DNA of 64,000 nucleotides from Ceratothoa steindachneri (lineage: Eukaryota; Arthropoda; Malacostraca; Isopoda; Cymothoidae): NCBI GenBank assembly GCA_963969495.1, contig OZ018324.1, positions 139,558,355 to 139,622,354 of the forward strand, read 5' to 3'. Under the pieces are notes generated by a model. That model was not told the origin of the DNA, did no database searches, and saw nothing but the letters and a program-made list of their open reading frames with translations. A program made the position numbers and the translations under genes. Numbering within the stretch: the first letter of the stretch is position 1; every line of letters begins with the position of its first letter. Shown here piece by piece: positions 23,200 to 35,640 of the stretch.

Positions 23200-25281
23200 A
23201 GGTTTATTAAGGGTTTTGAGGGTGCTATCGCTGAGGTAGGGGCATTAAATCTTGGGTGTTGCTGGTGTGGCAGGCTGGGACTTTCGGAACAGGTCCATGA
23301 AGCTTTTGGCTGGCAGCTGCATAGACAGGTCCGTTGTCGAAACTTCAGCCGACATTTAAACAGCTGTTAAGGCACCTATCAAGTGGTTTGGGGGAGAAGG
23401 CACAAAACACATTACCAGACATAAAGAAACAGCACTAACACTGGCATATTCTAAACAAGAATCACTGCGTGTTTGACATTGTTTAACAATGAGTTATGTT
23501 TCATGAGTCCATATGAGTTCATGTTAACATTGTTTTTAGCAATTTATTTTAACTGCATCACTGATGGTAATTTACTGGTACTTTAACAGATTTTTAGGAG
23601 CCTTGTAGCTATTTTTGTTACCTCAACCTTAACTAGGATTTCATTACTTAAATACACTCAACAACGACATTAATATTTCTTCAACTTACTTTTCTCTGGC
23701 GGAAACCAGATGAAATAGCAGAAGTGGATACGCTCCCACCCAATTCGCCAGAAGGTCTTGCATTCTTCTGAATCCGTGGCTCCTCTATTGTATTCTCCTC
23801 CTCAGACTTAGTTGGCTATAGCACTGGCACCATTTCTGGCTTGGCTGAGGCACGGCTATTGGCAGGAGCGGGTTGTGCGGCAGCTGCAGCTGAGGCAGAC
23901 TGAAAAAAACTAAGGGATTGTTAGTAAAATTATTCTATGTACACATTTTAATGTGTAACCTTTAATATGTAATTATGATATGTAACCTTCAGATCATGAT
24001 TACATACAATCATAAGGGAAGTTTTTAACAAAACAATTAAGAAAACCATAAATACTGATATTTAACATATGAAAATTCAATGAAATAAATAAATATAAAT
24101 ACAATTAATGAAATAACACAAGGATACTGCAATTTAAGATATATTACAAAAGAATAATTGAAGAATAAACATTTAATTATGAGCAAATAGTATGTCAGGA
24201 AGTTCAAAACGTAAACGCAAAAGGTCATCTATAAAATCTGTATATTCAACCACAGTCTTATAGGAAAAATACTGAGATATAGGAAATGAACATAAAAAAA
24301 CCCATACCTTCAGCAACCCAAGGACCCTGGGCTTCTGTTGCCAGACAATGTGAGGCTTCATGACTAGGAATACCTACAGGATCCACTGCTCACGTTCTAT
24401 GAGCCTCTGTGCCCCGTGCCAACTCTTCTCTCAAGAGATCCTTCTAAATCCGTTCCTGATGAAGTCAACCAGCTTTCCAGCCTTTTGGCGGTAATGAGAG
24501 GGTCGAGATAGGTGACCTTCTCACCCCTCATTGCTGCAATCTTGACCTTGGTATTGTGTCATGGCATCCCTTTATCAAAGAAGTAGGGTATCTCAAACCC
24601 CAGCCACTCCCCCCAAAACTTCTCTATCTCCTCCAGCAGGATCACCTGCTCTGACTTCCACCGGTGTTTCAGTTTAGGTTGTTGGACGGTGGCGGCGGCG
24701 GTTGGGGCAGGTTCGGGTTCCTCGTCGTCTTCGTCAGCATCGAAGTCGTTGTCCCATCCTCGTCTTGATCAGAGGCGGACTCTTTTACCAGGATGAACTC
24801 TACCTCAGCGTGGGCGAGGTGTAGCATCATATCGTCATCGCGTAGTGAGGGGGCATTGCTGTGGTCATCAGGCAGGAGGCCGGCAGGCAGGGTGGTCACA
24901 GTGGGACTAATAGTTGGTGCTGCTGGTGTGCAATAGCTGGAGAAGCAGGCTGGTACTGGCGTTAAGTTGTGATGAGAGGGAGGGGCTGTGGTGGGGGTGG
25001 CTGCCAGCCAAATTGTAGAGTTGGTAATGGTGGTAGTATTAATAGCAGGTTTGGTAAAAATACCCTTCTTCATCTGTTTCAGTTCCTTCTTCTTGATGGT
25101 AGGGTTGCAGGAACGAGACAGAGTGGCAAGGCGGCACATAGGGAGTGGTGGACGTCTCATATAGGCTCTGAAGGCGCTGAGAGCTGGTGGGTGGCTTCTG
25201 TAGGCACTGGAGGTGCTGCAAGAGGAGAGGCGGTGGTGTTTTGCTGGCGGATGGTCGGCATCGGTGAGAGGATTGTCCACC
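23200..25281 (-). pseudogene. Decayed, apparently intron-containing gene of unknown function
   Basis: A minus-strand GC-richer block with gene architecture. A large first exon (about 24308-25281) begins MDNPLTDADHPP and is Pro/Ser/Thr-rich. An acidic stretch (DADEDDEEPEPAP) follows, reached only after a one-base frameshift near 24750. Then comes KHRWKSEQVILLEEIEKFW, possibly a SANT/Myb- or MADF-like helix, and a stop right after DKGMP. The block ends at a GTATGG donor (24302-24307). A middle exon (23690-23899) is bounded by a TTTTTTCAG acceptor and a GTAAGT donor and has one in-frame TAG. A last segment (about 23235-23363) precedes AATAAA at 23203-23208. I do not recognise the protein. Stops and the frameshift indicate decay. 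Confidence 0.45.
23690..23899 (-). pseudogene. Candidate internal exon with consensus splice sites
   Basis: Exactly 210 bp (70 codons) between a TTTTTTCAG acceptor (ending at 23900 on the minus strand) and a GTAAGT donor (23684-23689). The frame reads SASAAAAAQPAPANSRASAK and ends SSGFRQRK, with a single TAG. Alanine-rich, low-complexity content. It belongs to the decayed gene spanning 23200-25281. Confidence 0.45.
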
Positions 25282-25284
25282 TGC

Positions 25285-27595
25285 TGGTCTTTAAATACCC
25301 ACCGTCTGACGTTGCTGCCACGAAACAGTGCGGCACGGTTGCGAGATTCCGGCCGTCAGTGGTAGAAATTGGTGATTAATGGGTATTTGCCCCGACAGTT
25401 GAGCTTACTATGACGACTAAAGTAGATAATTACCGTTGAGCCCCGACGGTCGTAAAGACAGCCTCGTCGTCGAAATCATTTTTGCGACAGATGAGAGTTA
25501 CGACCGCGCGATCTGACTTCTTTGTGCAGTTCGTGGCTTCCCACGACTGATATACCAGCCCTCCTGACGTTACACAATTTTCATTTCAATTTACGTATTC
25601 GGTTGCCAACTACCAAGACACGTTCATGCATAAGCGCTCGTGCCCAAAATCTGATTGTGTACCTGCAGAATCAAGTAATAATTGATGTTTCTTGTTATAT
25701 CTTTAGTGTTGTAATTAGGGGGTAACTGGTGGCCACTGGCAACCCTATAAAGCCGACAGCTAACATCGTCGCTCCTTCTAAGTGCCAGCTTTATTTCTAC
25801 TTCCAAGAAGTTCTCTATCCACACGAGTTGCAAGACGCCTAACTAGAGATAGCCAAGAAGACCTGCAATCTGACCTTGTAAATAGTAAAATATTAATTGT
25901 GAGCGCGTTTCTTTAAGCAACTACTTCATTACTCCTAGTTTTGTACCTGTAATCCAATAGTTGCTCGATGCTTGACTGGCATATATATGCTTATCCAGCA
26001 AAGGAATATAGCTTTTGTTTTCTTTGGGCGAACTTGTTTTCTTGGATTTATTTGGGCCCTATCACGTTCCTCAAGTTGGTAAACCGAAATTGCAACTGGC
26101 TTTCGTTGGTCTACCACTATCTCTGCCTTTGTTATCGTTAACATCCTTCCATAATCCTCTATTTCTTCACCTCTTTTTTAGTGGAAATGACCTTTATGTA
26201 TTAATTCCGTTTTATTCTTCTTATCTTCATTTCATGGGGTGGAGAAGGTGGTAGAGGACCTGTGCCTAAAAAGGTTTGGTCTCTGAACTACACTGCATTT
26301 GCCTTTCACCAGGCCACACCTTTAAGCAATTTCTGCCTTATTTATTTTATTGCTAGTGCCTTTAAATTTAAAAAGAAAATTTAGTTTCTCATTTAAGAAA
26401 ATTACAACTTTCATTGAAAAACATACTCTTACTCAGTTCAAGTGTTACCACTCTAGGGATTTAAAAGGTGATCATCCTAAGCATTTTAAATACAACTATC
26501 ATTAGTTTTAAAACTTTAACTCCACTAGCAGCTAAACTATTACCTAAGATCTGCAAAGCGACCTCTTTTATTCTTCATTAAATTTTAATTAAGCGATTCT
26601 CTTAGCACCTGACGGAGCATGAGCTTTTGATTAACGTTTCTTCACTTTCATCTTCGCTGCTCGAAGAAAACAAAATACAAAATATGGAAGAAGAGAAATT
26701 TCCACTTCCCTTGCGGCTGCTTTTGACATAGTGGATTAAGCTTTTGAATGTACATAAATCTGTCGAGGACAGGTAGAGATTCCATAACTAGATTGCATCT
26801 CTGTGAAAACTTATTTTCGCCTCCACTTAAAAATAATTTCGTACAATCTCATGTGATAAATTAGTTTATCTTACACATTTAAGATTGGAGCGCTGGAGGC
26901 TAAGATACACAATTAAATTTATACGATTAAATTTTTACCGCGAATTATTTTAAAGATATTGCTTTTAAGTGGGTGTTATCAGCTCGAGCTTTGATATTAG
27001 TTAGGTATAAAAAGATAAGAATGCCAGCCTTTCTCTCATAGCCTTTTCAATAACTTTCGCCAGAAAAATATGCAAAATTGATGTAGGATAACCTACAGGA
27101 GTAAATTATGTATAGTTAAAGGTTATGCAAATTTAAAGGAATAAAGGTATACGTTTCGCCAGATAATCAAATTAATAGGAAAAAACTCAATTGTCCCATA
27201 TCATCCGAACGCTTAGACTTCTTATAATGAGAAACGGTATTATTTGTATAGCAACACCATTCAGTTCAATCTTCTATAATTTAGGTCATTTTCTTACGCC
27301 TTAAATACAGGCAACATGCCTAATAAATATGTGACGCATCTATTTGTCCGTCTGTTTATCGTAAAGCTGGGTCACCCACATAGTTTTTCAAATGGAGCCA
27401 TTAGGGGACTAGCAAGTGCTCTAACATTCTAGCCCATTATATTATGTCAAATTATTATCAAAAGAGACCTATTTAAGGTTGGAAAATTAATCGATAAGTA
27501 AAGAAAGAGCCCACAAAAAGATAAACGACCAATTACTCAAATTGAGAAAAAGGAGAGTATAATACTATTGGAAATAATAGTATTGAACAAAGATC
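25285..27595. other. No recognised gene
   Basis: A GC-richer stretch with CGACGG-type motifs at 25300-25550 is followed by AT-rich DNA. CTATAAAG at about 25745 resembles a TATA element on the plus strand, but no following gene was recognised. Open stretches at 25522-26254 match nothing I know. Confidence 0.4.
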
Positions 27596-27599
27596 TCAT

Positions 27600-28025
27600 T
27601 CTAAATCACTTGCTCCAGCTGAGAAAAGCAGATGATTTTAATTTCCATTCCTTTTCTACAGAGAATCTCGACTGGATTTTATCACCCTTCGAACGGGCAG
27701 ACAAGTCTAAGGAACTGGATTTAACGGCAAGAGAACGTTAAGAATTTATTTATCTGTTGGCTGAGTCTATCTTAAAAGTCCAATTCCAGAAGAGTGAGGA
27801 ATTATTCAATAATATTTGGCGTAGACTAGTGGAGGAGTATCCAAATTTGGCTGAAAAGGCTAAATATCTACTTTTACCTTTCTCCACACCATATTTGTGT
27901 GAGCAGTCATTTTCTGCCTTGGCAACAATTAAATCTAACTTCAGAGATAAACTTTTATCTCTTGAGAACAATATCTGAGTAGCCTTATCAGCACTTAGAC
28001 TTAATATTAAGAGTTTGTAGCCCAA
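27600..28025 (+). pseudogene. hAT-family (ZBED/SCAND3-like) transposase C-terminal dimerisation domain
   Basis: Plus-strand C-terminus of a hAT transposase. A degraded segment ENLDWILSPFERADKS (about 27663-27710) precedes a clean open stretch (27757-27978). That stretch has IWRRLVEEYPNLAEKAKYLL, then PFSTPYLCEQSFSALATIKS and FRDKLLSLENN. These are the hallmark 'YPxLAxxA', 'LPFxTTYxCExxFSxLxxIK' and 'xRxxL' blocks of the hAT dimerisation region. A TGA follows, and the frame resumes as VALSALRLNIKSL before the real terminator TAG near 28018. It is the same subfamily as the minus-strand N-terminal remnant at 15.6-16.4 kb, but a separate copy. The N-terminal half is not recognisable here. Confidence 0.82.
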
Positions 28026-28382
28026 GCAACCATCTCAGATTTCGCATTGACAAATGCATGGCTCATATTCTAGTATATTTTTCTATATTACTACTGATAA
28101 TCACATACTTGTATGGTATTCTGTTCTTTTAATATTATGAATAAAGAACTATCCAAGTGTATTTATATGTATTTCATATACATATGGGAGCAGTAAAATT
28201 CATAAAAATTAACTTAGAAAGGTTGACATCTTGATAACACACTATATTAAAAAGATTCAGAACTACTGACATGTCAGGAAGAGCACTTTGGGCAAGATAG
28301 TCGAAATCAATATAGACAAACGAGATTTTCTCATAAAGGTGCTGGAAAATCTGAAAAGCTTGGCAAGGGTGCCGTGAGCATC

Positions 28383-28401
28383 AAAAGGTTGAAAACCACT
28401 A
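28383..28401 (+). mobile_element. 3' terminal inverted repeat of a hAT element
   Basis: The sequence AAAAGGTTGAAAACCACTA is the reverse complement of the common hAT terminus (C/T)AGTGGTTTTCAACC. It lies about 360 bp downstream of the hAT dimerisation domain in the correct orientation, so it probably marks the right end of that element. I could not find the matching left terminus or confirm an 8-bp target duplication. Confidence 0.6.
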
Positions 28402-28429
28402 AATTAGACGTTTGCTTAAGTAAAGATGC

Positions 28430-29010
28430 AGCAAAAACCTAGATACAATTGGACTTGCATCCCGCACACCCCCAAACGTCACAACAAAGCGATCGCGAAT
28501 ATGCCGACGCCTCGACCTATGGCTTGGAGCTCACTCAGCCACCGAAATAAAAAACGAATTAGAAAAAGAACAAAATTGGGCTACGATCTAAGACGTTGTG
28601 AAGTTTAAAAAGAAAAAAAGAGACGATCATACACTTGGTTTGAGTCTTTTTTAAACACAGAAATGGCCACGAGACACGCAGAGCACGTTCTCCTTTTCTT
28701 CTACACGAAGATCTCCAGGGCCAGATTGAAAGAGGAACGTTCGTCTTTGTCCAGGCGTATTTCACCTGCTACGCCCTATACCAGCCAACGACAAAAGAAT
28801 GTCGATACAAAGGTAAAACTTTCTTGGAATGTGCAGGTAATGACCATCGCTCGGACCAGTGCAAATACAGTCAGAAAAAGAAAAAGTGCCTAAACTGTGA
28901 GAACGAACACAGAGCATTAGCAATGTCGTGCCAGATGAAGAAACAATTAATAAATATAAAGGAAATGAAAATCCCTGAAGAAAAGGAAAGAAAAGAACAC
29001 GATCTATGAC
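28430..29010 (+). pseudogene. Jockey-like LINE ORF1 (Gag-like, CCHC knuckles)
   Basis: Broken ORF1 of a non-LTR retrotransposon. The frame that reads through 28824-29009 contains ECAGNDHRSDQC, then KKCLNCENEHRALAMSC, two clear CCHC-type zinc-knuckle blocks typical of Jockey/R1-group ORF1 proteins that coat the element RNA. A preceding block in another frame (about 28760-28810) looks like a further knuckle (CYALYQPTTKEC). At least one frameshift separates the knuckle region from the upstream frame. Lysine/glutamate-rich sequence follows. It is positioned directly upstream of the ORF2 remnant on the same strand. Confidence 0.7.
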
Positions 29011-29689
29011 GCAACAATAGCAGGAGGAACAACAAGATCACCTGTATCCTAAACTATGTAATACAGTAAATATAGAAGGTAATTTCAGACAAGAACTCAT
29101 ACGTTTATTATGTACGCGCATTTCATGAACGTTGCAAAGCCTGGATCGTCGCAACGGAGCTAAATACAATGCTCAAAGAAAGAATTAAATGGCCTAAAGA
29201 AAATGTCGTTTCCCGATAATCCACCCTCGAGTGAAATATACAATATTAACATGAAACCCACTGAACAAGAAAATAACAGAGAATCAAGAGTAAACCCAAA
29301 TGGACAGTGACCAAGAAACTGAGGAAGAAGCAGTCTAAGAAGAAGTCAAAAAAGCAACCAGATCATTGCAAATAAACTAGAAAACGAAAGAAAAAAGCAA
29401 AGGCCCTAAGATAAATAAATAAGAACTGAATATTAAAATATACGGTTCACACACGTCCCCAAAAACCTACAAGCATAAATAAATATAAATGGCTGACGGG
29501 CTAGTAAAGGTTAAATATAAATGGGAATATGACGTAGATTCAGATGAAACAGAAGTCCATAATGCCCCCAAGTATTGAATGTTTCTCATCGTTCCTGAAT
29601 CATGCTACAATATATCAAATGACGAGTTTACGAAAAAACGAACTGGTCGCACACATTTCCCACCAAGGACCGACAAAATGATCACAGGA

Positions 29690-32470
29690 AAGGAAAGCAA
29701 AAACTAAATCTACATTTTTAAGTATCACCGAAAACAAGAAATATTTATGCTCAACGTGAACTGCTGGATAGACAAACGAATAATTTACTCTAACATAATT
29801 TTATGAGAATGTCTGGGCATAGTAATTTTGACAGAACAAGGAGTTTACACGGAAATACAAAAAATGAAAATACCAAATTACAGAATTAAAAATGCAAACT
29901 AAACCCCGACCAGATACGATGGTGTAATGATAGGAGTGAAGACTGGGATTCATTACACCGAGGTCAAGCGATTAAAAGAATACCACCTTACAATAAAAAT
30001 TAAAATGACTACAGGCGACCTTGCAGTAGCCGGAGTTTATCAACCTACAAGGCGCCCGTACCTCCCTGTCCTTAATTTTATTTAACCCTTCCACCAACCA
30101 GCTTCCACTATACTCATCTGAGATCTCAACGCCAGGTTCAGGGAAGCAAGATATGTAGCTCACATGAATGGTAGAGGTAGAACTCTGCAATAATTGATGG
30201 AATGAAACCTGGTCCACTGAAAAGGACAAGAATACGCAAAACACCTAAACCAACAGGGCTTCAACTAGGACAGATATTGTCCTTGTCAACTCTGAACCTG
30301 GATACGCAATCCCATACGACCATCTAAGGATGGTCACAACGGTATCCACTTTCCAAATCTTAATAGAGATCCTGCAAAGAAAAACAACCAGCAAAACCGA
30401 CTGGAAGAACTATAGAGAATATCTAAGTTCCATAGAAACCTGATACCTAAACAATCAAGAAATTTACAGAGATAGAAGCAGATCTACAGCAAATAACCGA
30501 AAAAATAACGGAAACTGACAAAATATTTGCACCTACAATTGAACATAGTAACCTACCAGCACCACGATGGGACAATGAAATAAAAGATGAAAATGGAAGA
30601 ATTCAAAATACTCACAGAAGAGAAAATGTTGCTGGGAAACATAAACGAAAGGTACTGCAGACTAATACAATGAGAATGGAAATAGAAATACTAATAAAAA
30701 ACAAGTTAATCTGGTCTGGACTAAAACAATGAGAATGGAAATACGAATACTAAAAAATACAAGTTAAATCTGCTCTGGACCAATATCATCATAAACATTG
30801 TCAGAGAAACAGATCCGATGAAATTCTGGACACAATACAGAAGATCGCGAAGAGCACAGCCACAATAAAAAATTAAAAATTAAAGTGCAAAACGAAGAAG
30901 TACAACAGAAAGCCGAACTCCCAAAGCAGTTCCAAAGGCACTGGAGTCAAATATTCACGATCTCTTCAGAAGAAAACCTAAACTACGATAGGGAATATGA
31001 AGAAAAAGTAATACTAAAACTGTAAACATAACAAGACAACATTAGGCAGGAAAAGAGTCGACGAGGAGAGACACATCCAGTCGAAAGAGGGGATTCCATT
31101 TACAATGAAGGAATACTTGGCAGCAGTTGAGTCATTCAAACAAAAGGTACCAGGTCTAAGTCTCATAACTAAAGCATATCTAATCAACGCATCAAACAAC
31201 TGGCATGAATCACGAATGTTTTCAATGCCTGTTTGAATACTGGATATTTTCCCCAGTCCTTCAAAACGGCAAAGATGATCTTTCTACCAAAACCAAGCAA
31301 ACCGAAGTAACAAATCGAAAGCTACCGCTCCTCCTCGTTGCTGGAGTTTCCCGGGAAACTATTCGAAAAGCTCCTAAACGAGAGGCTAAAGAAATATCTC
31401 GAAAACAACAATCTATACAACCCACAACAACAGGGGTTTAGGAGCAAGTGGGGGACGGAAACAGCGATGACAATCATTACAGAAAAAATCTCCATTGAAA
31501 TAATGCGATGAAATAGAGTGGATGTCATACTCCACAATTTTGCCAAAGCTTTTGACCTGCTGTGAATACTCGGACTAAAAGATAAAATTCGCAGCCTTAA
31601 CATGGAACATAACCTATTCAAAATATTAGGCCACTGCGTGGAGGAAAGGAGAACTATTCTGAAAATAAATAGCGAAATGAGAGAGGCATTTGCATTACTG
31701 GCGGGTCTCCCTCATGGATGGTGTCTCTCTCCAACTTTGTATACAATATATACCCATGACCTACTAGAGCCAACAGACAAAAGTGCAATTTATATCCAAC
31801 TCGCTGATGCCATCACACAAATCCTAACCAGCGAGAGAGATTAAGAACCTAAACGACTTCGAGAAAAAGAATAAAATCAAATCGAACACAAAAAATTAAA
31901 TTTGATACTGATTAATAGAAGAAAAAACAGCTACTGTTATGGTCAATGGTGAAAAATTCCCTTATAGTAGGTAAGGAAAGGTCCTCCGCCTCAAAATCAT
32001 GACAAATAGATAATTTTCCCATTTGACACAAACAAGTGACAGAATAAAAATCAACACTAACATCTCTATAAAGATTCCGTAATCTGTCAATCGAAAGTAA
32101 GAAAGAGTTATATACAACTTTTGTTTGACCCAAGATGATATACTCTATGATTCATAATCATACGCTGAGCAAAACGCAAATAAAAAAGGCCCAGAAAATA
32201 CAAAACTGGGGCACGAGATTCCTAGAAAACTAGAGAGGGCAAAATCGCATAATATCAGAAGATCTACACCAGAGAACCTCCTTCAAATTTATCAATAATA
32301 AACTTCACAAATGCGCCAAAGACCTGTGGCTAAAACTAAACGAAATGCTACCCCAAGAAGAAATAGACAAAATAACCTTACCTGACAACGAATCCGTCAA
32401 ATCAAATGCGTACAACGATTCGACGGAAGCAGAAAAAACATTGAGAAATATAAACCCAGTATATAAATAA
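29690..32470 (+). pseudogene. Jockey-like LINE ORF2: endonuclease, reverse transcriptase, C-terminal domain
   Basis: Plus-strand ORF2 remnant. An endonuclease region (about 29740-30330) shows VILTEQGVYTEI, a VMIGVKTGI block and VAGVYQPTRRPYLP. The RT region (about 31200-31850) shows YWIFSPVLQNGKD, YRSSSLLEFPGKLFEKLL, DVILHNFAKAFDLL, GLPHGWCLSPTLYTIYTHDL and then YIQLADAITQI. The last normally reads YADD; here it is LADA, so the catalytic Asp pair is destroyed. After the RT, a KTQIKKAQKIQNWGTRFLEN block (about 32175-32230) and a tail ending near 32470 match the C-terminal region of this group. Many stops and frameshifts. Confidence 0.8.
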
Positions 32471-33190
32471 AGAAGTGACAACAAACTGAATACGACTTCT
32501 GATATTGACAACTGAAAACATAAACGAAACAGACAACCGAAATAAAACAAACCAAAATTGACACACTAATTGAGAACATAAACCAAAAACAAAGATGTGA
32601 AACCCGAAAAAGAAAGAAGGATAAATAAATAATATATATATATATATATATATAAAAATAAAAACAAAATGTACAAATGCTCAAATGTGCAAGCGAAAAC
32701 AAAGACTCGATGACTTAAAATACAAATACAAAACTGCAAAAGCAGGCAAAGTAAATAAAAAAACAACAAACGAAACCGTTTGCCAGATACCCTTTGCATA
32801 ATTCATCATCACCATCACCGTATCATATCTATTTATATCACTCTCTATTCATATCCATTCCATCAACACACACACACACTTTACACAATATTTCCTAACT
32901 ATACTATGCTCTTTTCTCACATTCACCACTTTTACTATCCCAATCCTAATTCCATAAATCTCTAAACACCAGTATGCTTAATTAGTCTCGCTCTATTGTC
33001 TGCCATGGTTAACTTAATGGACTAATATGCGGCTTCCCTCTTCGAATAAGTGTATGCATAAGATCGACGGCATCTTTAATCTGTTTAGACTACTGGATTA
33101 AATAAATTGCTCACTGGCCTGGCAATTTCACGTATGAATGCACACTGTAATAGTAACCCTTTACATAGGTCGCCCCGGTAAATAATAGTT
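32471..33190. other. Probable LINE 3' UTR and flanking sequence
   Basis: A-rich sequence containing a short (TA)n at about 32633-32654 and (CA)n at about 32867-32879. A low-complexity, pyrimidine-rich stretch lies around 32800-32960. The right boundary of the LINE was not located, and no recognisable coding sequence was seen. Confidence 0.4.
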
Positions 33191-33196
33191 TTTTCA

Positions 33197-33213
33197 TTGG
33201 TGACCTTCTAGTG
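33197..33213 (+). promoter_or_regulatory. Possible primer-binding site of the Mag-like element
   Basis: CA followed by TTGGTGACCTTCTAG resembles the LTR-end/primer-site junction of Mag-group Gypsy elements, which often reads TGGTGACC. It lies about 100 bp before the first open stretch of the element. No matching downstream LTR was identified, so this is tentative. Confidence 0.3.
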
Positions 33214-33296
33214 TTGGTGGGCAAACGGGCCCTAAGAAGTCTCCTTGTATTACAATTTCCTCCACTTTTCCAGGCATCTAAAGTATTTTAAAGAAA

Positions 33297-34300
33297 ATGT
33301 TTGAGAACTCTGAGGCCATTGCCCACTTGAACGTAAACTCCTCGTCTTCTGGTCGCATTATCCTGCCATCTTGTTCTACCTTAGTTATAAATGGCATGGA
33401 TTCTTGCAAAAAGAACGAAGTACGGCTAAGTTTTGTTTTGTCTTCCCGAGAGTTTTATCTTTTAGGTCCGCGACGTAGATGGTGTCTCATATGGCGAGTA
33501 ACAAACGATCCAAAACATTGCAGATGGCCATCAGAATCTGCAGCAGTTAATTTCATAAGAAGAAATTAGAGACCGCAAGCCCACTCAAATGTTAAGCGCT
33601 ATGCAATCCGTTGTGGGACGTTGTGTATTAACATTTTATGAGGATATATTCAGACATCGTTACTAACCGAAGCTTCATTCGGAAGATCAGAGCGTATTAG
33701 CGACCATTGACGATAAAATCCCAGTAGAAAAGGTAGCCTAAACCGCTATCCTAAAATACGATTGAGAATTGGAGATTAAAGAGAAAGAATTGACTCAAGA
33801 ATTCAACCACGTCCATTCTCTTATACAACAAATCGACAACATAATAGCAATTTTGGATTGACATTTCCGAAAAGGAAACGTTTGTGGTAAAGGGCTGTAT
33901 GCTATTACCATTCGAAGTTTGTAAATAATGCCCGAAATGCCAATTACCCTTCTTTTGGGGGGGGAAACCAAAGCATGAAGGATGGCAAAACTGGTATCAA
34001 ATTCCTCAAGGATATCGATGGTTCAGTCAATGTGCTCTCACGAACATGTCATCCTCAATAAGATTCTTCAACACTACATGCTGCAAACGGTTCGCATAAT
34101 CCTACTTACAGAACTCAACCTTTATTACCGGACTTTGGACTCCGACAGCAATTTCATCTTTGCGCGTGTGGACCATCTTAGAATCGGCGACGATTTCCTC
34201 AGGCATTCTTATATGAGGAGATTACACCTCTCTCTGCTGTCTCCGATAAACAGACCGCCCCAATTGTCGCTTTTTTATTAGCACTTTCTCCCATAAGCTT
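33297..34300 (+). pseudogene. Mag-like Gypsy element: Gag end and aspartic protease remnant
   Basis: Broken plus-strand frames upstream of the Mag-like RT. Around 33895-33950 a CYYHSKFVNNARNANYPSF segment resembles the cysteine-poor end of Mag-group Gag. It is followed by KTGIKFLKDIDGSVNVLS (about 33985-34040), a degraded retropepsin active site in which DTGA has become DIDG. FIFARVDHLRIGDDFLRHS (about 34155-34215) matches the 'IIGADFLRH' flap block of Gypsy proteases. The upstream part (33297-33860) is open in patches but could not be aligned confidently. Confidence 0.6.
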
Positions 34301-34539
34301 AGGACACTGTTTCAATGCCTTCTTCAGAAATTCGCTTGAATTCTCATACCTATGCAGCCAGGTAATACCGTAAATCATACTATGATTCAGCATATGACAA
34401 TAAAAGAAGGACTGGTGTTTGCTAAACACACGCATCAGGCTCATGACAAATTAAGAGATATTAATTCAGGTTAATGATCGATCTTGGAACAGAAAACCTT
34501 TTAAAAGCAGCTGGTCCTCTCTTCTTCACCTGACCGAGA

Positions 34540-35640
34540 AGCAGTCAGGAAAATGGAGATCGTGTGAATACTATGGGTATTCGAACTCAAGTACTATGTC
34601 AGGCAGGTATCCCGTACCTAACGTCCAGGAATTCACTTGCATTCTCCACAGGAAATATATATTCAGCAAGTTCATTTTCGTCAAAGAATACCACCACATT
34701 CTCGTCGAGCCTTCAGAAACTCCGAGAATGCAGTCTACACTGTATTTTGATTGTTCGAGTTATTCTAAATGCCACTCGGATTACAGAAAGCTGCACGTGC
34801 ATTCCAGATATTGTTTTTCTTTGTTCGAAGCTACCTGGTGCTTTGATTTTCTTTAGGCCTACATCGACGACTTTATCGCGACATTTCAACTAAAGATCAA
34901 CAAAGAAACTTCTCTCAGTCCTGGTTCAATACTGCGAGCAATACGATGTCCCAAACAAAGCATTTAATTTTTGTTTTTGTTGAGTCTAAAATAGAGTTTC
35001 TTTATCTTATCTGATATCAAATTATCCAGGGCCAAACAATTTACCCTTGTTATGACGATTTTTCCGGTTTAATAAATTATTATCATAAATTCATTAGAAA
35101 TGATAAGAGCTTTCTTGCTCTTTTGGTCTCGTTGATTTCACCTAAACATAAATAAAAAATTTAACGGAATAAAGGTAACTTACAGACGTTCGAAAATGCC
35201 AAGACTCCGATAAAATAGCTGGCTACATCTTAAATTCAGGTTTCTGATGTTCCTTTAACCATAGCTGTTGATGCATTCGATGTATTGATAGGAGGAGTGT
35301 AGGAAAAATAATTAATGGACACCAAATGCACAAAATAATTTATTCAAACAAGAACCAAAGTCACCAAACCCGATAGGAGTTTTGGGGCGTGAGCTTGTTA
35401 CCCTTAACCTTAACAATAACTTTTTTTGCAGTTTCTTGACGGCAGATAATTTTGTGTTTGCACCGACCATAACCCATTGTTTATTGTCTTTAATAAAATA
35501 GTTTTGATCATTTTAAAAATGTTTTAGGTAACTTAATTATATATTCCAATTTACTACAGAGATCTGTGAAATTAAACCTCCTATAACACACCAGCTGATG
35601 CACTTTCAAGAATTGAGAAAAATTAAGTTATACTTGGCTC
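34540..35640 (+). pseudogene. Mag-like Gypsy element: reverse transcriptase and RNase H remnant
   Basis: The open stretch at 34596-34856 reads SGRYPVPNVQEFTCILHRKY, then FSKFIFVKEYHHILVEPSET. After frame decay a segment gives FDFL*AYIDDFIATF (about 34843-34885), where the YIDD catalytic pair is intact behind a stop. Further on, the thumb/connection region is degraded. RNase H follows: PLTIAVDAFDVLIGGV (about 35257-35305), CVCTDHNPLFIVFNK (about 35455-35500) and finally NTPADALSRI (about 35588-35620). These are diagnostic Gypsy RT-RH blocks. Multiple stops and frameshifts make it dead. Confidence 0.8.

Noticed and set aside
24669..25280. Single intact 203-codon protein
   Set aside because: Its C-terminal third is out of frame with the better-supported acidic and KHRWKSEQ frame, so the open stretch is part of a decayed, frameshifted gene.
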